64,000 nt of DNA from DASYXZ01 sp035946625. Lineage in GTDB: Bacteria > Acidobacteriota > Terriglobia > UBA7540. Location of the stretch: NCBI GenBank assembly GCA_035946625.1, contig DASYZE010000075.1, positions 62,001 through 126,000 on the forward strand. Reading direction: 5' to 3'. Below, one piece after another: positions 1-7,628 of this stretch (positions are counted from its first letter, which is position 1; each line of letters begins with the position of its first letter). A program made the position numbers and the translations under genes. The notes beneath the pieces were generated by a model. It was not told where the DNA came from. It searched no databases and saw only the letters and a program-made list of their open reading frames with translations.

Positions 1-38
1 CTCGACACTCTCACAAGAAAGATTTGCGGAGGAGCGAG

Positions 39-884
39 ATGAAAACCCGGCTGTTCATGACCACTCTCATTGGGGGTATCGCATTGAGTGTATCCGGCCT
101 TGCGGCGCCGCCGGCGACCGACTTCAAAGCGCTGATGCGGAAAACTTTGGACGCCTGGGAGACTCTGGACCCGGCCAACGCGGCGCCGTTCTACGCCCAG
201 GAGGCGGACAACGTGTACTTCGATGTTGCGCCTCTTCGATACAACGGTTGGGCGGAGTATGCGGCGGGCGTGAGCACAAATTATCCTGACTTGGCCTCAG
301 TCAAGTTTACTCTGAGCGACGTGAGCATCCACCCGCACGGCAATCTTGCCTGGGCCACGGCCGACCTTCACTTTGACATGAAGACCAAGAGCGGAGCGGC
401 AAAATCGCTGGATGGCCGGTGGACGTTGATCTGGGAGAAGCGCGGCCGCGGTTGGCTGATCGTCCACGAGCACGTTTCCGTGCCCCTGGCTTCGCCGCCG
501 AGCACCGTAGGACAATCGCTATACCAACGGCTGGGCGGGTATGACGCGCTGGCCGCGGTGGCGGACAACTTTATCCCCCGCTTGGTAAAGGACCCGCAAC
601 TGGGAAAGTACTTCGTCGGCCACAGCACCGACTCCCTTCACCGCATCCGCCAATTGATGGTGGAGCAGTTGTGTGGGGCCACGGGCGGCCCGTGCTTTTA
701 CCTGGGCCGGTCAATGAAGACGGCGCACGCCGGAATGGGTATCACGGACGACGAGTGGGATGTCGCCGTGGACCACTTCATTGAGGCCATGATGCAGCTC
801 AAAGTCCCGGACAAAGAACGGGATGAAATGTTGACCGTGGTGGCCAGCCTCAAGAAAGACATTGTGATTTCCGCCGGCCAGTAG
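39..884 (+). CDS. Secreted SnoaL-like domain fused to group I truncated haemoglobin
   Basis: The 281-residue product starts with a signal peptide (hydrophobic residues about 7-22, Ala-rich cleavage area near 22-24). Residues about 27-150 look like a SnoaL/NTF2-like cone fold (a DUF4440-type small domain). Residues about 158-278 are a truncated globin: the QSLYQRLGGYDALAAV opening is typical of group I, and His230 in MKTAHAGMGI is the likely proximal haem ligand. By eye, the position of the usual B10 Tyr reads Ile (FIPRL), so oxygen chemistry may differ. I chose the ATG at 39 over the TTG at 24 because a GGAGG-type ribosome site lies just upstream. A periplasmic globin fused to a SnoaL domain is unusual. 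The substrate is unknown; haem binding is inferred. Confidence 0.85.
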   Translation: MKTRLFMTTLIGGIALSVSGLAAPPATDFKALMRKTLDAWETLDPANAAPFYAQEADNVYFDVAPLRYNGWAEYAAGVSTNYPDLASVKFTLSDVSIHPHGNLAWATADLHFDMKTKSGAAKSLDGRWTLIWEKRGRGWLIVHEHVSVPLASPPSTVGQSLYQRLGGYDALAAVADNFIPRLVKDPQLGKYFVGHSTDSLHRIRQLMVEQLCGATGGPCFYLGRSMKTAHAGMGITDDEWDVAVDHFIEAMMQLKVPDKERDEMLTVVASLKKDIVISAGQ

Positions 885-940
885 TTCCGTATTTTTTTGT
901 GGTGGCGTCGTTTGCTGGTCGGGGGCGCTCCCCCCTGACG

Positions 941-1022
941 TCATTCCCGCGAAAGCGGGAATCCACTCCACAAGCCATTGGAAATGCGACCACGAAGTGG
1001 ATTCCCGCTTTCGCGGGAATGA
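941..1022. repeat. Perfect 27-bp inverted repeat, dRS3/REP-like
   Basis: Bases 941-967 and 996-1022 are exact reverse complements separated by 28 bases. Each arm also contains its own small palindrome (CCCGC-GAAA-GCGGG), so the unit can fold as two small hairpins or one long cruciform. The ATTCCCGC...GCGGGAAT core is like the short repeats scattered in many bacterial genomes. It lies in the gap after the globin gene and has no U-run, so it is not an obvious terminator. Confidence 0.8.
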
Positions 1023-1083
1023 CCCGCCGCGCCGGAATTCGAAAGGGATACGATTCCGAGTGACGCCCCCACATAATTTTTGC

Positions 1084-1113
1084 TTGACGAGCTGCCAGAC
1101 TCCATGTTAAGTT
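1084..1113 (+). promoter_or_regulatory. Sigma-70-type promoter with extended -10
   Basis: TTGACG at 1084-1089 is followed after 18 bases by TAAGTT at 1108-1113, preceded by TGT, which gives an extended -10. The predicted start is near 1120, just ahead of the structured RNA. The -35 matches the consensus well; the -10 is moderate and is rescued by the TGn extension. Confidence 0.5.
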
Positions 1114-1119
1114 TGCTTC

Positions 1120-1297
1120 TTTAAAGGTGATGCGAACAAGCTACAAGCCGATGCAGGGATGGGCCGCGATGCGGATGTGTTGTTGTACTCCGTTCGTTAG
1201 CGGCGCTTTGCATTCGGAGATAACCGGCTTGTAGATTTCGCAACCAAGTTCTTATCCCGATAGCCCGCTGACGGATTAACCGTGAGCGGGCTTTTTT
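1120..1297 (+). ncRNA. Structured small RNA or leader RNA upstream of cysH
   Basis: From the predicted start near 1120 to the terminator at 1297 is about 178 nt without a convincing reading frame. Bases 1141-1150 pair perfectly with 1225-1234 (CUACAAGCCG with CGGCUUGUAG). Outside this stem, UGCGA (1131-1135) pairs with UCGCA (1238-1242) and GGU (1126-1128) with ACC (1243-1245). Inside, GCCGC can pair with GCGGC and GAUGCA with UGCAUUC, giving a long bulged rod. An intrinsic terminator ends it about 90 bases before the cysH start. It could be a free small RNA (6S-like in size only) or a terminating leader that controls cysH. I do not recognise a known riboswitch consensus. Confidence 0.5.
1262..1297 (+). 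terminator. Intrinsic terminator of the small RNA/leader
   Basis: AGCCCGCT (1262-1269) pairs with AGCGGGCT (1285-1292), extended inward by ACGG/CCGT around an ATTA-containing loop, and the stem runs into TTTTTTA. This is a textbook Rho-independent terminator on the plus strand. It sits before, not after, cysH, so it ends a separate transcript or acts as an attenuator. Confidence 0.8.
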
Positions 1298-1387
1298 ATT
1301 TTCCGGGCACGGTGTTGGGAAGAATCGTTCAGAGACGGGATGGCGGGAAGACGGGCAAATTTTTCGAGGAAAGGCCAGAGGAAAACA

Positions 1388-2146
1388 ATGGGAATAGCCA
1401 TCGCAAACCACTTGGAGATCGCGGAATCGTTGGCCGGGCGGCATCCGCGGGAGATTCTGGAGTTCGCCCTGCGCGAGTACTCGTCGCGGGTGGCCATCAG
1501 CTTCAGCGGTTCGGGCAGCGCGGCGCTGATTGATATGGCGTCAAAAATCTTCGGGAAGGGCTCGCTCGATGATGCCCCCTTTCGGGTTTTCACCCTGGAT
1601 ACAGGGCGGCTGCACGCCGAGACTTATCAGTTCATCGACAAGATGCGGGAACGCTACCGCATTCCGATTGAAATCTATTTTCCCCAGCCGGAAGCAGTGG
1701 AGAAACTGGTTCGAGAGAAAGGCTTGTTTTCGTTTTACCGCGACGGCCACCAGGAGTGCTGCGGTATCCGCAAGGTGGAGCCTCTGCGGCGCGCTCTCTC
1801 GACGCTCGATGCGTGGATTACCGGCCAGCGGCGCGACCAGAGCCCGTGGACGCGGAACGAACTGCCCGCGGTGCAGGGCGACCCCACCCACTCGACGCCG
1901 GACCACGAGTTGGTGAAATTCAATCCTCTGGCCAACTGGACTTCAGACCAGATTTGGTCCTACATCCGTGAAAACGATGTTCCTTACAACGCGCTCCACG
2001 AAAAAGGTTTTGTCTCCATCGGATGCGAACCTTGCACCCGGGCCATCCTTCCCGGCCAGCACGAGCGCGCGGGGCGCTGGTGGTGGGAAGATGAGGCCAA
2101 AAAAGAGTGCGGCCTGCACGCGGAAAATTTGGGGAGTAGTCGCTAA
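1388..2146 (+). CDS. cysH: Assimilatory adenylylsulfate/PAPS reductase
   Basis: This 252-residue protein reduces activated sulfate (APS or PAPS) to sulfite with thioredoxin in cysteine synthesis. The PP-loop-like segment is SFSGSGSAALID (residues 38-49). Cys124-Cys125 (ECCGIRKVEPL) plus Cys213 and Cys216 (GCEPC) form the four-Cys signature of the [4Fe-4S] APS-reductase class. The C-terminal ECGLH (Cys241) is the conserved redox cysteine. The cluster suggests APS rather than PAPS as substrate, which is inference. ATG 1388 has an AGAGG ribosome site 6-8 bases upstream, so it is preferred over the in-frame ATG at 1340. No sulfurylase or sulfite reductase gene is adjacent; the only upstream neighbour is the structured RNA. 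Confidence 0.93.
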   Translation: MGIAIANHLEIAESLAGRHPREILEFALREYSSRVAISFSGSGSAALIDMASKIFGKGSLDDAPFRVFTLDTGRLHAETYQFIDKMRERYRIPIEIYFPQPEAVEKLVREKGLFSFYRDGHQECCGIRKVEPLRRALSTLDAWITGQRRDQSPWTRNELPAVQGDPTHSTPDHELVKFNPLANWTSDQIWSYIRENDVPYNALHEKGFVSIGCEPCTRAILPGQHERAGRWWWEDEAKKECGLHAENLGSSR

Positions 2147-2169
2147 CGGGAAAGTGGCGGCCGGCGGCG

Positions 2170-2202
2170 GGCTTGCCCTCACCCCTTCGGAGAGGGCAAG
2201 CC
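2170..2202. terminator. Hairpin between convergent cysH and the transpeptidase gene
   Basis: GGCTTGCCCTC (2170-2180) pairs exactly with GAGGGCAAGCC (2192-2202) around an 11-base loop. It lies in the 63-bp gap between two convergent genes, where a shared terminator would be expected, but there is no strong U-run on either side. The CCCTCACCCC...GAGAGGG core also resembles a common dispersed repeat, seen again near 35374. Confidence 0.5.
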
Positions 2203-2209
2203 TGGGCAA

Positions 2210-3391
2210 TTACCAACGCGTTCGAGGGCCAATCAAGGTGATGGCCGGCAAGGGCATTTCTGCCCTTTGGTTTTTCACGTTCAGATCGTGATAGAGTTTG
2301 CCCCCAATTTCGGCGGCGTGCGGCCCCATCATCGACCGCCCTCCCCGCAACAGAACCACCACCGCGTACTTGGGTTCCTGCTGACCCGAATAGGAGACAA
2401 ACCAGCCCAGGCGCGCTCCATCCTCGGTGCACGTTCCGGTTTTTCCATAGATGTCATTCTGGGGGTCGTAGGCAAAACGAGCCGTGCCGTAAAGCACGGC
2501 GGCGGCCATGCCCGCTTTGACATCGGCAAAGTAAGGAGCGAGATCGTTCAATTGTCGCCTGACTTTGGGCTGAAAGTCTGCGACCTCTTCCGGCGTGCGG
2601 GGGTATTGGAGCTCGTAGAGGGTACCACCGTTGGCGATGGCGGATACCATGGCAGCCATTTGCAAGGTGGTGACATCGAAAGTAAGGCCATCATACGCCA
2701 CCATGCCCACTCCACCTTCTTTGGGGGGCTCGAGGGGAAAGTGTCCGGCAGATTCACCCGGTATGTCCTCGGCGGTTTTTTCCCCGAGCCCCATCTCGCG
2801 GGCATATTCCGTGAGGCGGTCAAAGCCCAGCATCCGGCCCACCTGGGAAAAATAATTGTTGCTCGAATGTGCCAGGGCCGTGGTCAGATTAATGTTCCTG
2901 CTGCCGTAGGCCCGCAGACGATATTCGGCACGCAAGATGGTGTCCGGCGTGATCACTCCTTCCTTCAAAGCTGCCAGGGCAGTGATGGGCTTGATGGTGG
3001 AGCAGGGCGTAAACGCGCTCTCCGTCGCCAGCTTCTGGTTGACCAAAGTCAGGATCCGTCCGTTGTTCGGATCCACCACCGCGACCGCGCCATTCCATTT
3101 GCCGAGAGCGGCTACGGCGGCCTCACGAATGATAGGGTCCTCGCCGGCGGGATTGTCACCCGCAGCGGAATCACCGTAGGAGGTCAATCGCCAGGGATTG
3201 TAGCGGCGGCGGCGACGATGCGCGCTGGCCTTTAGAATCTTGCTGGAGTGGGTTTTCTTGCGGGAAGCCGTGGTGCGCACGGAAGACTTGCGCTTCTTTT
3301 TTGAGGAAGATGAATAAGTCGCGCCCCAAAGAACGTGGGTACCGCAAAGCCAAAACAGTGCCGCTGCCAGGAGGGCAATTTTTTTAGCCAA
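2210..3391 (-). CDS. Penicillin-binding protein transpeptidase domain protein
   Basis: The 393-residue protein has an N-terminal signal/anchor (about residues 4-23), then a very basic linker rich in Lys, Arg and Ser (30-65), then a transpeptidase domain. All three active-site motifs are visible: S131-T-I-K134, an SSN/SNN motif at 176-179 and K317-T-G. It should cross-link peptidoglycan stem peptides in the periplasm and be penicillin-sensitive. It lacks the dimerisation or glycosyltransferase modules of full class A/B PBPs and is about half the usual class B length. The poly-basic linker may bind wall polymers or nucleic acid; this is speculation. It is next to, but not obviously co-transcribed with, recA. 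Confidence 0.88.
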   Translation of the reverse strand: MAKKIALLAAALFWLCGTHVLWGATYSSSSKKKRKSSVRTTASRKKTHSSKILKASAHRRRRRYNPWRLTSYGDSAAGDNPAGEDPIIREAAVAALGKWNGAVAVVDPNNGRILTLVNQKLATESAFTPCSTIKPITALAALKEGVITPDTILRAEYRLRAYGSRNINLTTALAHSSNNYFSQVGRMLGFDRLTEYAREMGLGEKTAEDIPGESAGHFPLEPPKEGGVGMVAYDGLTFDVTTLQMAAMVSAIANGGTLYELQYPRTPEEVADFQPKVRRQLNDLAPYFADVKAGMAAAVLYGTARFAYDPQNDIYGKTGTCTEDGARLGWFVSYSGQQEPKYAVVVLLRGGRSMMGPHAAEIGGKLYHDLNVKNQRAEMPLPAITLIGPRTRW

Positions 3392-3544
3392 AGTTTTTAA
3401 TACCCCCTTTGTGAATGGGAAATAAGATCGTACCCTCCGACCCTGGCGCCGGTCATCCGGGCAACGACCTATGCACCCTTGCCCGCGGCCTGATACCTGA
3501 GTGTTGGCCGCGAGTGGACGCCATCCCTTGTTGTGGACTGTTTC

Positions 3545-4600
3545 TTACTTTTTCCCGCGGCCTGCCACCGCGGTTTCAGCACTTACCGGTTCCGGCGGAC
3601 CTGCAAGATTCAGCAGCTTCCGGAGATCTTTCTCGAGCTTGGCGCGGAGATCGGGATTGTCGCGCAAAAATTGCTTGGCATTCTCACGGCCCTGCCCAAT
3701 GCGTTCACCGCCATAAGAAAACCAGGCACCACTCTTTTCCAACAGATTCTTTTCCGCGGCGAGATCAACCAAGTCGCCGTCCTTCGAAATCCCCTCTCCG
3801 TACATTATATCAAACTCCGCCTCCCGAAAGGGAGAGGCAATTTTATTTTTTACGATTTTGACCTTGGTCCGGTTGCCCACCACCCGGTCGCCGTCTTTGA
3901 TGGCGGCAATGCGGCGGATGTCAATCCTTACCGAAGAATAGAACTTCAAGGCTCGCCCGCCGGTGGTGGTTTCGGGGTTGCCGAACATGATGCCGATCTT
4001 CTCGCGGATCTGGTTGATAAATATCAGGCAGGTCTTCGATTTGGAGATAACCGCGGTGAGCTTGCGCATGGCCTGCGACATCAGGCGCGCCTGCAACCCC
4101 GGGAGTGAGTCGCCCATGTCGCCGTCCAGTTCGGCCTTGGGCACCAGCGCGGCCACGGAGTCAATTACCAGCACGTCCACGGCGTTGGAGCGAACCAGCG
4201 CCTCGGTGATTTCGAGCGCCTGCTCACCGTAGTCGGGCTGGGATACCAGCAGATTGTCCACGTCCACGCCCAGGCGCTTGGCGTAGGCGGCGTCCAAGGC
4301 GTGTTCGGCGTCAACGAAAGCGGCCATGCCTCCGCGCTTTTGCGCTTCGGCGATGATGTGCAGGGAAATCGTGGTCTTGCCGCTTGACTCCGGGCCGAAG
4401 ATCTCCACCACGCGCCCGCGCGGCACGCCGCCCACTCCCAATGCGGCGTCAAACGAGATGGCCCCGGTGGGAATCACTTCAACCGGCACCAGGGCCTCCT
4501 TGCTGCCGAGCCGCATGATCGAACCTTTGCCGAATTGCTTTTCGATCTGGGTGAGGGCAATGTCCAAGGACTTGTTTTTCTCGGTTCTATCTTCCGGCAT
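3545..4600 (-). CDS. recA: Recombinase RecA
   Basis: The 351-residue length is normal. The start MPEDRTEKNKSLDIALTQIE leads to Walker A GPESSGKT (residues 69-76), Walker B around LVIDSVAAL, the L1 loop segment GDSLPGLQARLMSQ and the L2 region FGNPETTTGGRALKFYSSVR. RecA forms ATP-dependent filaments on single-stranded DNA, drives strand exchange and triggers LexA cleavage in the SOS response. I see no clear LexA box upstream, so SOS control cannot be claimed. DinB at 37.6-38.8 kb is another damage-response gene in the window. Confidence 0.98.
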   Translation of the reverse strand: MPEDRTEKNKSLDIALTQIEKQFGKGSIMRLGSKEALVPVEVIPTGAISFDAALGVGGVPRGRVVEIFGPESSGKTTISLHIIAEAQKRGGMAAFVDAEHALDAAYAKRLGVDVDNLLVSQPDYGEQALEITEALVRSNAVDVLVIDSVAALVPKAELDGDMGDSLPGLQARLMSQAMRKLTAVISKSKTCLIFINQIREKIGIMFGNPETTTGGRALKFYSSVRIDIRRIAAIKDGDRVVGNRTKVKIVKNKIASPFREAEFDIMYGEGISKDGDLVDLAAEKNLLEKSGAWFSYGGERIGQGRENAKQFLRDNPDLRAKLEKDLRKLLNLAGPPEPVSAETAVAGRGKK

Positions 4601-4654
4601 TTCGAGTACCTCATTTCTTTAATTCAATCTTGGTTCGCGGACGGGTTGCACACA

Positions 4655-4684
4655 ATCATACCCCGATTTGATGCAATGAACCAA
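4655..4684 (-). promoter_or_regulatory. recA: Candidate recA promoter
   Basis: Reading the minus strand, TTGGTT (4684-4679) and TATGAT (4660-4655) are 18 bases apart, about 55 bases ahead of the recA start. The -10 is good and the -35 is weak, so this is tentative. Confidence 0.35.
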
Positions 4685-4687
4685 TGA

Positions 4688-4785
4688 TTAGGCTTCACGG
4701 TTGGAATAGTCGTAGAACCCGCGCCCAGACTTGCGGCCCCGCCGGCCGGCGTTCACCATTTTTTCGAGAAGGGGGCAGGGCAAAG
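4688..4785 (-). pseudogene. Detached 3' end of a 3-hydroxyacyl-CoA dehydrogenase gene
   Basis: The minus strand encodes CPLLEKMVNAGRRGRKSGRG followed by FYDYSNREA and a stop. This closely matches the C-terminus of the intact dehydrogenase whose gene ends at 5434 (CPLLEKMVNAGRLGRKSGHG, then FYTYSAEKV and stop). The DNA match starts at the stop codon and breaks off sharply after the GGGCAGGGC at about 4785. It is therefore a duplicated gene tail about 100 bp long, now separated from the intact gene by the DUF4160/DUF2442 pair. Confidence 0.75.
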
Positions 4786-4802
4786 CAGGGGGCGGCGCGC
4801 TG

Positions 4803-5183
4803 TTAATGCCTGCGCGTTTGCCGCTCAGATCCACGGTGCGACCCTTCAGGAGTTTTCCTAAGAGAGCGGTAAGTGGGTTTTTTTTGCCGTTTGCGTGCCT
4901 CAAACCATCGCTTGAATGACGTCTGGCTCTCGCCGGATGGCTTCCCTGCCAAAAGGTTTTCTACGCTCAGGTCTTCATCAAGATCAGGCCAGTGGATTCC
5001 CTCACCGTTTCCGATCAGTCGCCACCGATTGCGCTCCTCTGGGACAGAGTGCAGGAGGCGCGGATACCACGCGAGGGGTACGGAAATTGTGCGGCCGTCG
5101 TTGATATCGACGATGACACTGTCTTCAGTGATGACAACGTTCTGCGCTTCGGGTTGTTGTACTTCAGTGGCCAAAGTATTCAT
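4803..5183 (-). CDS. DUF2442 domain protein
   Basis: The 126-residue protein shows the DUF2442 core at about residues 18-80: VITEDSVIVDINDGRTISVP, LAWYPRLLHSVPEER and WRLIGNGEGIHWPDLDEDLS. The tail after about residue 98 is Arg/Lys-rich and does not look conserved; it may be a new C-terminus made when the neighbouring dehydrogenase tail was joined. Its start overlaps the DUF4160 stop by 20 bases, so the two are translated together. Such pairs are common in mobile gene pools and are often listed as candidate toxin-antitoxin or nutrient-linked modules. No activity can be assigned from sequence. Confidence 0.8.
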   Translation of the reverse strand: MNTLATEVQQPEAQNVVITEDSVIVDINDGRTISVPLAWYPRLLHSVPEERNRWRLIGNGEGIHWPDLDEDLSVENLLAGKPSGESQTSFKRWFEARKRQKKPTYRSLRKTPEGSHRGSERQTRRH

Positions 5184-5400
5184 TCCAACTCGTCAACAAG
5201 TATAACTCATTCTCCTCGACGTGTTTTTGTATTCTTTGAATTTCTCTTCTGCTGAACCCGCCGCTTCGCTGCAGTCTCACCGGGTCGAGCCAAAATTTCG
5301 CCGTGCAGGCATCTCTCTCTACATGGATATGAGGTGGCTCTTCCCGGTCACCTGCGTAAAAGAAGAATCGATAAGGGTCCGCTCGATGTACAGTTGGCAT
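5164..5400 (-). CDS. DUF4160 domain protein
   Basis: This 78-residue protein has the standard DUF4160 pattern: a YRFFFYAGDREEPPHIHVER stretch with the PHIHV motif, FWLDPVRL, and a C-terminal helix ending in WNEYFGH. It is first in a two-gene operon with the DUF2442 gene (20-base overlap). The family is of unknown biochemical function; a toxin-antitoxin-like role is a guess from genome context in general, not from residues seen here. The pair lies between two copies of the dehydrogenase 3' end, which suggests insertion or tandem duplication. Confidence 0.82.
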   Translation of the reverse strand: MPTVHRADPYRFFFYAGDREEPPHIHVERDACTAKFWLDPVRLQRSGGFSRREIQRIQKHVEENELYLLTSWNEYFGH

Positions 5401-5433
5401 GGGTCTACAGGGTTCGATACCTTGGGTCCGTCC

Positions 5434-6324
5434 TCACACTTTTTCCGCGGAATAGGTGTAGAACCCGTGCCCGGACTTGCGGCCCAGCCGGCCGGCATTC
5501 ACCATTTTTTCGAGCAAGGGGCAGGGCCGGTATTTGGAATCGTGAAAGCCTTCGTGCAGAACTTTCATAATGTCCAGGCAAACATCGAGTCCGATGAAGT
5601 CAGCCAGTTCCAGCGGCCCCATGGGATGATTCATGCCCAGCTTCATCACGCCGTCCACCGCCTCCGGTTCCGCCACGCCTTCCATCACCGCGTAAATGGC
5701 TTCGTTGATCATCGGCATCAGCACGCGGTTGGAGATAAATCCGGGAAAATCGTTTGCGCGCAGCGGTGTTTTGTCGAGCGACCTGGCCAGCGCCTCGGCG
5801 GCCGCTATCGTTTCCGGCGAGGTTTGGAGGCCGGGAACAACTTCCACCAATTTCATCACCGGGACGGGGTTGAAAAAGTGCAGGCCCACGAATAGCTCCG
5901 GACGGCTGGTGACCGCGGCGAGTTTGGTTATGGAAATGGACGATGTGTTGGTGGCGAAGATAACTTGGGGGTGGGCCGCTCTGATTACAGAATCGAGCGA
6001 GCGAAAGATTCCAGCCTTGACGTCGAAATTTTCAGTGGCGGCTTCAATGACGAAATCGGCGGAGGCCAAGTCCGCAATTTGCTCTGTGGTCTTGAGCCTC
6101 GCGAGCGCCTGGTCCTTTTGCTCTCTCGTCAGGCGGCCCTTCTCGACGTCCCGGCTCAGGCCGCGCGCAATCTTCTCCCCTGCCTTGGACAGCAAATCCT
6201 TTGAGACGTCATGCAGCGTGACTGCATAGCCGTGGCGCACAAACACCTGGGCAATGCCGTGGCCCATCGTTCCTGCGCCAATGACGGCGACGATGTGAAT
6301 TGAGTGATTGAACGATTCTGTCAT
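5434..6324 (-). CDS. 3-hydroxybutyryl-CoA/3-hydroxyacyl-CoA dehydrogenase
   Basis: The 296-residue protein has an N-terminal Rossmann fold with GAGTMG (residues 16-21) after a beta strand, the ATNTSSISIT segment, the catalytic-His region GLHFFNPVPVMKLVEVV, and a C-terminal helical dimerisation domain starting at NDFPGFISNRVLMPMINEA. It oxidises (S)-3-hydroxyacyl-CoA to 3-ketoacyl-CoA with NAD+, or runs in reverse. It sits directly downstream of a thiolase gene on the same strand (37-bp gap), so the two probably form a C4-CoA or beta-oxidation operon. The thiolase partner lacks its nucleophile, which makes the pair odd. Confidence 0.93.
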   Translation of the reverse strand: MTESFNHSIHIVAVIGAGTMGHGIAQVFVRHGYAVTLHDVSKDLLSKAGEKIARGLSRDVEKGRLTREQKDQALARLKTTEQIADLASADFVIEAATENFDVKAGIFRSLDSVIRAAHPQVIFATNTSSISITKLAAVTSRPELFVGLHFFNPVPVMKLVEVVPGLQTSPETIAAAEALARSLDKTPLRANDFPGFISNRVLMPMINEAIYAVMEGVAEPEAVDGVMKLGMNHPMGPLELADFIGLDVCLDIMKVLHEGFHDSKYRPCPLLEKMVNAGRLGRKSGHGFYTYSAEKV

Positions 6325-6360
6325 TGGGTGATCGTGGGACCGGCATTCGGTTGGGCGCGG

Positions 6361-7545
6361 CTAGTCATCCCGCTCGACCGCCAGCGCTACAGCGTTTCCG
6401 CCGCCGAGGCATAGGGCTGCGACGCCGCGCCGGACGTTTCTTCGCGCCATTTCGTGAAGCAGAGTCACCAGAATTCGAGCGCCGGAAGCTCCGATGGGAT
6501 GGCCGAGCGCCACGGCGCCACCATTGACGTTCGTCTTGGCTGTGTCCAGACCCAATTCCTGAATCACCGCGATGGCCTGGACGGCGAAGGCCTCGTTCAA
6601 CTCGAAGAGGTCAACCTCCTCAAGCTTCCAACCTATTTTCTGGAGCAGTGACCGCACGGCTTCTACCGGCGCCATCATCACCCAGCGCGGCTCGAGACCG
6701 CTCACCGCCTGCCCCACCACGCGAGCCATGGGTTTTTTGCCCAGCGCCTCAGCCTTTTCCGCTGAGGTCACGAGCAACGCGGCGGCGCCGTCATTGGTGC
6801 CGGGAGCATTGCCGGCAGTCACGGTGCCGTCTTTCTTGAAGGGCGGCTTCAATTTCGCCAGAGTTTCAATGGAAGTGTCCGCGCGCGGCGATTCGTCCAC
6901 GGCAACTTGAATCGGCTCGCCTTTTTTTTGCGGGATGGTGACGGGCACTATCTGTTCCGCAAAGCGGCCATTCCTGATGGCGTCGATGGCGCGGCGGTGA
7001 CTCTCCACCGCGTAGGCATCCTGGCGATGGCGCGTGATGTCGTACTTCTCCGCCACCAACTCAGCGGTGACGCCCATGTGAAAATCTTCGTAAACATCCC
7101 AAAGACCGTCCTGAATCATGGAGTCGAGCACTTTGCCATGACCGAGGCGCAAACCCTGGCGAACCTGGGGAAGCAGGTAGGGGCAATTGGTCATGGACTC
7201 CATGCCGCCGGCGACCACAATTTCCGAATTCCCGGTTTGAATGCCCTGCGCCGCCAGCGCCACCGCTTTCAGTCCGGAGCCGCGGACCTTGTTGATGGTC
7301 ATCGCCGCCACATGCGGGTGGAGCCCGCCTTTCAGCCCGGCTTGCCGGGCGGGATTCTGCCCGAGGCCGGCGGACACCACGTTGCCCATAATGATTTCGT
7401 CCACCTGAGTAGGCTCGATTCCCGCGCGCCGCACCACTTCGCGGACCACACAGGCGCCCAGATCAACGGCGGACATGAGGCTCAGAGTGCCTTGAAATTT
7501 GCCGATAGGGGTACGAACCGCGGCTAAAATCACCACATCTCGCAT
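6361..7545 (-). CDS. Acetyl-CoA acetyltransferase-like thiolase with Cys-to-Arg at the nucleophile
   Basis: The 394 residues are full length for a biosynthetic thiolase. Conserved parts are RTPIGKFQG near the start, GGMESMTNCPYLLP, NEAFA, GGAVALGHPIGASGARI (His349) and ALCLGGGNAVAL (Cys379). The motif that should read NKVCGSGLK reads NKVRGSGLK: residue 88, the acyl-accepting cysteine, is Arg (codon CGC at 7284-7282, one transition from TGC). No frameshift is present. Without the nucleophile the normal Claisen chemistry should fail, unless this is a sequencing or assembly error or the protein has another role. It precedes the dehydrogenase gene in a likely operon. Confidence 0.9.
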   Translation of the reverse strand: MRDVVILAAVRTPIGKFQGTLSLMSAVDLGACVVREVVRRAGIEPTQVDEIIMGNVVSAGLGQNPARQAGLKGGLHPHVAAMTINKVRGSGLKAVALAAQGIQTGNSEIVVAGGMESMTNCPYLLPQVRQGLRLGHGKVLDSMIQDGLWDVYEDFHMGVTAELVAEKYDITRHRQDAYAVESHRRAIDAIRNGRFAEQIVPVTIPQKKGEPIQVAVDESPRADTSIETLAKLKPPFKKDGTVTAGNAPGTNDGAAALLVTSAEKAEALGKKPMARVVGQAVSGLEPRWVMMAPVEAVRSLLQKIGWKLEEVDLFELNEAFAVQAIAVIQELGLDTAKTNVNGGAVALGHPIGASGARILVTLLHEMARRNVRRGVAALCLGGGNAVALAVERDD

Positions 7546-7628
7546 TTTTTTAACCTGCGCGATTATAGGCGCCGCGTTTCCGGCAAGTCAAGGAAGGCGA
7601 GCGCAGGCCGTCAGGCAATGTGATTTTA

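Noticed and set aside
1120..1297. SAM-I, cobalamin or SRP RNA identity for the structured RNA
   Set aside because: The conserved cores of these families are not present; only length and a rod-like shape recall 6S RNA, which is not enough to name it.
5400..5433. A GGTTCGATACC stretch resembling a tRNA T-arm
   Set aside because: No acceptor stem, anticodon arm or CCA could be assembled around it.
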